From assembly GCF_037975245.1 (NCBI RefSeq), contig NC_092570.1:6181001-6245000 (forward strand): a stretch of 64,000 nt of DNA, given 5' to 3'. This DNA is from Apostichopus japonicus. Its lineage: Eukaryota; Echinodermata; Holothuroidea; Aspidochirotida; Stichopodidae. The translations under genes and the position numbers were made by a program. Position 1 is the first letter of the stretch. Every line of letters begins with the position of its first letter. The notes beneath the pieces were generated by a model. That model searched no databases and had not been told where the DNA came from. It saw nothing but the letters and a program-made list of their open reading frames with translations. Shown here one piece after another: positions 58,701-64,000 of this stretch.

Positions 58701-61700
58701 TGTTACCTGTAGTCTACCAGTGTGTACCAGTAGAGTATCAGTGTTCTGTGTTACCAGTAGTGTTCCATTGTATACCAGTAGAGTACTGGTGTGTACCAGT
58801 AGAGTACTGGTCTGAACCAGTAGAGTACCAGAAGTGTAGCAGTATTCTGTGTTACCAGTAGTGTACCGGTGTTCTGTGTGACCAGTAGTGTTCTAGTATT
58901 GTTCCATCTCCATTTAAGTTTCCTTTAACTATCCTTCTACCAGGTATAAAGAATGATTTTTCAGCACAGCTTCATCGCTTCATGGCCTGTCTTACAGACA
59001 CACATTATAAGATGAAGGGACACACAGTGTTGTACATTCCTAACGAAGGACTCAGCATACCTCCAGGAAAGGCAGCAAAGGATAAGGAACTGGTGCAAAG
59101 ATTAGAGAGTGAGTATAAAGTTATGATATCATATACATTGTCTTCATTCACAGGCACTTTATCAAAACCAATATAAAGTAACCATAGCATTGAATCAAGT
59201 TCTAATGCATTGTGTGGGGTAATGTTTTTCCTACATTGAGTGGTTCATTGGGAAACTGACCATTAGTTACTCATGATCAAATTTGGATGGAGAAAGTCCC
59301 ACTTTAAAATAAATCCACTTCTTCATAGAAATAATTGTTCGTCAGATGAATTGAAAGTTGACAAAAATTTAATGTCTGAATATTGTATCACTTTCAACTG
59401 AAGCCACTTCCAAGGATCACAAAAAAGTCTGCATGTTTGTAGGATACTGATGGTTGTTTAGGAATTTCAAGTTTTTTTTTTTTTTTTGTGCTTTTCCGCA
59501 TGGTTATATCGTGTAGCTGCTATGGTGCATTGGACCCGACAGATAAAAGAGGTCCTGGCATCTCAGGAGGCAGTGGAGACGTCAGAGAATGCCGGACCCT
59601 TGGAGGAGATTGATTTCTGGAGAAATAGATGTACAGATCTCTCCGGTATCAGTGAGCAACTCCAGAAAGATGGAGTGATCCGAGTCCAGCAAATCCTGGA
59701 ACATTCCAAGTCTTCCTATGTCACATCCTTCAAAAAGTTATCAAAGTTAATTCAAGTGAGTTTTGTATCTCAGAGTAAAAAAAAAGTAATAAAAGAAGAG
59801 ATTGAAAAGTCATGAAACTGGCAAATTTCAGCTGACATAGTAAAGTGAGAAGAACCTCGTAACTGATCGATATGTTCTTTGTTTATGATTTAATCAATGT
59901 AAAAATGTAATCCTGTCAAAATGTAAGCTAGAGGATGGAGAAAGTTTCACTGTTAGCAAATCCTCCTTCTTATGCTTACTAAGGATATGATCAATGTGGG
60001 ATTTGCATGTTAGAAGGATTTGGAGAACATAAGATGTCTTTTGAAGTAACCTTGATATCAACATTCTAACCATTTTGTTATCACCCTTAAGAAATCATTG
60101 TGGCTGATACTTATGACAACATATGTTATGTTGTCTATGGGAAGTAAGAAGACTCTGGTGTGCTTCATGATACTGTAACCAGTCCATAATTAAATACCTA
60201 TTTCAAATTTTCTGACCCAGTCGAGAAGACACTGTCTTCCCTGAACAGATTTCAGGTGCTGTAGTTCGAACCTATGAAGGCAACAGGATTTATAAGGAAT
60301 TTAACCTTATTTCTACTTAAAGCTCATAAGATTTAGATACTTTTCTTTGTTTTTACATGTAGGACGGTTCTGCTCAAGCTCAGAGTAATCTGAAGTTCCT
60401 TTCGACCCTCTCTGAGTTGTGCGAGCGTCTTTCGAGGGCCAAGCCAGCCAATATTCCCGAAATCTTGACCCCACTACTCAACAGAATCAGAATGATCTGG
60501 GTCAATTCTGAACATTTCAAGAGCAGAGAACGACTCACAGGGCTCTTTAGAAAGGTGAGTTTTACTTCAGATGCTACTCAGTGGGTTTATAAGCTGAGGT
60601 AATGATATTATAAAGTTCTATCAAATGTGAGACTACCAGAATTAGATTCAATCTGCCATTTATACTGTAATTCTATGATTTTCAACCTATGGTTAGAAAC
60701 CCAAACATGATTCGCCAAGCTTTGCTATTCCGTCAGCTTAAGAAAAAAGAAAATTATTGGTAAACAATGTATCTGATGTATTCTGACAGCAAACTTCCCC
60801 CCTAAAATTTTGAATTGGAAGCCACCCAACGTGAAAGTTGTAATCCATAAGCCCTTGCAAGCTTCTCCCAAATTGGTGGTCGCTTAATAACTGCCTGATT
60901 TCTGATTACTTACTTAGTGATTAAGAACAGCACTAAGTCATATTTGATATGAAAATCTTTCATAGTAAACTGGGTAATCGTAAAACAAAGTCTCTTTGAA
61001 ACAATTGATCTATTTTTCCTTTAAATATACTTTGGTATTCACATATCTAAAGTTTTGACAGGTCATCCATGTAATCGTCATAGTGGACATTAAATGTGAA
61101 CATGTGACTTTCATCTTTTTCTGTTTGATACACTTTGTCATTTTTTGGCCACAGATCAGCAACGAAATTATCAGAAGGTGCTGTCGATCTATTTCATTGG
61201 AACAGCTATTTGACGGATATGTTAAATCTTCGATGAAAAGTTTGACAGAAAGCATCAAGTGTTGTGAAGCTTGGAAAGAAGCTTACACAAATGTAAGTAG
61301 TTTGGTTTAGTCTTTGGAAAAATTTCATATCTGCATAAGTTCTTTTCCAAGTGTTGTCTCATCAAAACCTTAGGTGCAAGTGAAAAACAGACTTGTGTGA
61401 TTAAATTCGACCAAGCATTGAAAACATTTAGTGCCTAGTTCAAAGTGTGCAACATATTGTTTTTTTATAGTATGTTGGAAGACATATAAGAGTCTTTCGA
61501 TAGTTAAAAAGTATTCTGTGATTTTCCAGTTTTTGAGTTTTGTGTCTTTGGGTGTGCATGTGTGGCTAACGGTATTGTTAACTACATTACTTTTAGAGAA
61601 GCTTTTTATTTTTCATTATTTAATGGTGGAAGAGTAGGAACAATTATCTGCCAAGTTAACAAAAGTATAATTAAATAAACAGTGGAAAACTGACATGGTA

Positions 61701-63498
61701 ATTATCAACGATGGAAAGGAATAGAGATAGATCTGGCCTGAACAGGACTCAAACCAGTGACCTGGGGGTCAACCCAGAGATCACTGGTTCAAATCACATT
61801 CTGGCCAAGAATCATTGGCTTTTATCCTGAAGTTTACACAAGTGGTAGATAAAGCTATGAGCATACCGTTTGACCACTAAATATGCATGTGTACTAGTAT
61901 GTACGTCAGAGGACCTGGCCTTTGGATTCCTGCAGAATCTTCCTCAAAGTCAAACCTTTGAAGACGAACCTGCTGGTAATGAAGAGTCAGGCCCTCTAGC
62001 TTTCAAACTAGTTTATACTGGTTAAGTTTTAGTTTTAGAGTATTAACTGTACCTGAGGATCATAACATGCATAGATCTAGCAATATTTTAATGAGCCATT
62101 TCTGTTTCCTCTGTAACGTTTTCAACCTCCACTTCTGTTTATTTTTCATCCCGTAGGTAAGAGTGATGCATCATAAGTTTTCCAAAGAAGGTTGGGTTCT
62201 TGACCAGACCAGTGTATTTGCTCAAATAGATGCCTTTGTCCAAAGATGCAAGGACTTGTTGGATGTAAGCTCAACTTGGACAGATAAAACTTTTGCAGTG
62301 GTTCTAATGACTTGAAAAGATTTGAGTTATCAGAAGTGCACAAATATCTGAAAAACTGATTATTGTTGATTATGTTTGAATAACTTGTTTGGTTAAGTCC
62401 TTTTGTGGGCTTGTTAATAAGGTGAACTGCAAATAAGTTTTACTTCAAATGCAATCATCTACTCCATTTGTATCAAAGCAGGAAAAAGGTTTTTTGTGTT
62501 CATGAAATAGTAGAGCTACTATTCAGTAAAAGTAAAAATAAAAACAATTTAGATAGACAGAGTAGGTGTATAATTTGTCCATTTTATTCATGGAATGTTT
62601 TGTCAAACTTTAAAACAGTATATTCATCATCCAAAGCTCATTCATTGATTTGATTTCCTCCAGGTCTGCGAATGTCAGATCCATTTTGCGAGACGGGAGG
62701 ACGGAAACAAGACACCCTTGCCCATATTCGGAGGTCAGAGAGGACCTGAGATTACCAGGAGCCTCCTAGAGATTGAGAACGCCTTTGAAAAGAATTTACT
62801 GATTCTGAGAAATGTCAAGAAAACAATTCTGGATGTGAAGGCAACAACTTGGCATGATGATTACAACAGGTAAAGCAGAGTCTGTTGATTGTTTAGGAAA
62901 GTTTGTAAGCTGTCCACAAAAGAACAACAGAAATGTTGATTTTTAAGTTACCTGTCCAGAAAAGTTAGTTGTCTCTCGTCATCAATGTATGACTACTGCA
63001 TAAAAGATGTGACAGTAAAGATATGAGGTATAGAGTAGATTGTCCTTTGGTCAACCTCACAATGTATCAGTGATGGTGAAGAGACACAAGGTAAAGAGTA
63101 GGTCATCCTTTGGACAACCTCACAATGTAGCAGTGAGTATGAGGACATATGAGGTAAAGAGTAGATTGTCCTTTGGTCAACCTCACAATGTTTGCATGTT
63201 GCTGTACATGTTTACATTTCTGCGGCAATTGGCCGATTTGTCCAGCATTTTGCTGTGCAATGCAAAATAACTACTCCCTGTGAATATTTCATTCATTTTG
63301 GCTGTGAAGGGTAGTCCCAGGGATATTCCTGTGTCCCTCATTCATTGATTATTTTTTCTCTCTGCCAGGTTTCGAGCCGGCATCAAGGACTTGGAGGTGA
63401 TGATGCAGAACGTGATCACAACGGCATTCGAGACCGTTACGACCGTACCTCAAGGAGTTGAGCTCTTAGATGCATTCCAGCACTTATCAGGCAGGGAG
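55707..63498 (+). CDS. DNAH2: Dynein axonemal heavy chain 2, N-terminal part
   Basis: Ten exons encode the first 625 codons: 55707-55845, 56732-56937, 57613-57964, 58944-59108, 59517-59755, 60363-60554, 61155-61292, 62157-62264, 62664-62869 and 63369-63498. All are GT-AG and in frame. After an acidic low-complexity start, the tail shows blocks shared with vertebrate DNAH2: VQFGTVRG, ACLTDTHYK, GHTVLYIPNE, KDKELVQRLE, HWTRQIKEVL, DFWRNRCTDLSGIS, AQSNLKFL, IRMIWVNS, GWVLDQTS, VDAFVQRCKDL-type, FRAGIKDLEVM. DNAH2 is an inner-arm (I1/f) motor of motile cilia and sperm flagella. This is the cargo-binding tail; linker, AAA ring and microtubule-binding domain lie beyond the window. The next exon was not found before 64000. 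Confidence 0.95.
58390..58890 (+). repeat. 21-bp minisatellite in DNAH2 intron 3
   Basis: Units of GTGTACCAGTAGAGTACCAG type with 21-bp spacing, interspersed with GTTCTGTGTTACCAGTAG variants. Because 21 is divisible by three, all frames stay open and mimic Cys/Thr/Ser/Val-rich proteins. Confidence 0.9.
61733..61806. repeat. Palindrome with tRNA-like B box, DNAH2 intron 7
   Basis: Left and right halves pair around 61768-61773 (AACCAGTGA with TCACTGGTT, and GGCC at both edges). The right arm contains CTGGTTCAAATC, close to a B box. Similar in plan to 33057-33180. Confidence 0.6.
63022..63190 (+). repeat. Three-unit tandem repeat in DNAH2 intron 9
   Basis: Three copies of a block containing TCCTTTGGTCAACCTCACAA, spaced about 60-65 bp. 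Confidence 0.85.
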
Positions 63499-64000
63499 GT
63501 ATGATAAATAATTTGCATATTATTTCAGAAAGCAATATGAAAGTATAACGTAAATGACCTATCCCATCTAGTGTGACCTTCATTGAGTTTAGAGATGTAT
63601 GAAAGACTTTATTCAAGAGAAGACACCAGAGTAGTGTGTCTCCTGTCAACTTGCGTTTACTTTTCAAAAACTGATTGTTGGCTGTCTGAAATATTGGGGT
63701 CTAACCCACAAGATTGTGGTGCCTTCTTGACTCCTTCTGGTGTATGGAGACTCCTGTCAATTTATATTTACTTTACAAAAACTGATTGTAATTTGGATCT
63801 TAACCGACCAGAAAGTCCATATATGTCAACTTAGATAAAGCCCAAAAAGAAAACCGGTTCAGGTCATTTTAAAAATCATGTTTGTGCCTCTTCATTGTAG
63901 CACTCTGTGTTTCCATGTTGCCATGATGATAGCACAGCTAATGTATCTGTTTGTTGTCTTTCTATTCATCATGAACATACTTTGAAAACAAACTGGACAA
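63499..64000 (+). other. DNAH2 intron 10, 5' part
   Basis: Starts with the donor after the GRE codons. No acceptor followed by DNAH2-like coding sequence was found before the window ends. Confidence 0.6.

Noticed and set aside
1-64000. tRNA or rRNA genes
   Set aside because: No complete cloverleaf or rRNA segment was recognised. The B-box-like segments at 33057-33180 and 61733-61806 lie in palindromes and lack a normal tRNA 5' half.
63841-64000. An eleventh DNAH2 exon after the TTCATTGTAG acceptor-like site near 63900
   Set aside because: The sequence after it does not read as the expected dynein continuation and hits no DNAH2-like block before the window ends.

Overview
The window is animal nuclear DNA. 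It is AT-rich, has GT-AG introns, is full of short non-autonomous transposons, and carries genes with clear animal orthologues. The best guess is a marine deuterostome, perhaps an echinoderm such as a sea cucumber. This rests on tandem C1q-domain genes, motile-cilium genes, Penelope-like and hAT repeats and TTAGGG-like repeats; species-level placement is inference only.

Five protein-coding genes are supported. (1) 5040-10330 (-) and (2) 20065-24128 (-) are paralogous secreted proteins: signal peptide, coiled-coil stalk and C-terminal gC1q head. Each also appears to have a non-coding first exon. The last two exons (the head) share intron phases, while the stalks are built differently. (3) 31940-36668 (+) is FBXO36, a short F-box protein in five exons whose reading frame closes exactly. 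(4) 40460-46114 (-) is a 1884-residue C2H2 zinc-finger protein in one giant exon, with an 11-unit 31-residue repeat and many SUMO-type motifs. (5) 55707-63498 (+) is the 5' part of DNAH2, an inner-arm axonemal dynein heavy chain: ten exons, 625 codons, all within the tail and cut by the window end.

The first 36 kb is crowded with hAT-type miniature elements. At least eight have terminal inverted repeats and 8-bp target-site duplications that can be read directly, and one pair is nested in FBXO36 intron 4. They fall into two groups by internal cargo. One group carries a GCGCCA/TGGCGC hairpin; the other carries a four-run G-quadruplex-type motif. A Mutator-like palindromic element with a 9-bp duplication lies at 15729-16164. 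From 36 kb onwards no member of these hAT groups was seen.

46.4-55.2 kb is a second repeat landscape. It holds three dispersed arrays of a 22-bp CGCCCAACC unit, two opposed copies of a decayed LINE endonuclease, and a sequence nearly identical to the 5' 44 nt of U2 snRNA just upstream of the longer LINE copy. It also has a long-period tandem repeat and a MITE with telomere-like repeats that is itself interrupted by a LINE tail.

The genes do not form one pathway. The C1q pair suggests a small local cluster of secreted recognition proteins. FBXO36 (SCF-type ubiquitin ligase adaptor), the zinc-finger protein (nuclear regulator) and DNAH2 (cilia) are unrelated neighbours. All homology statements come from recognition of the sequence; no database search was possible.
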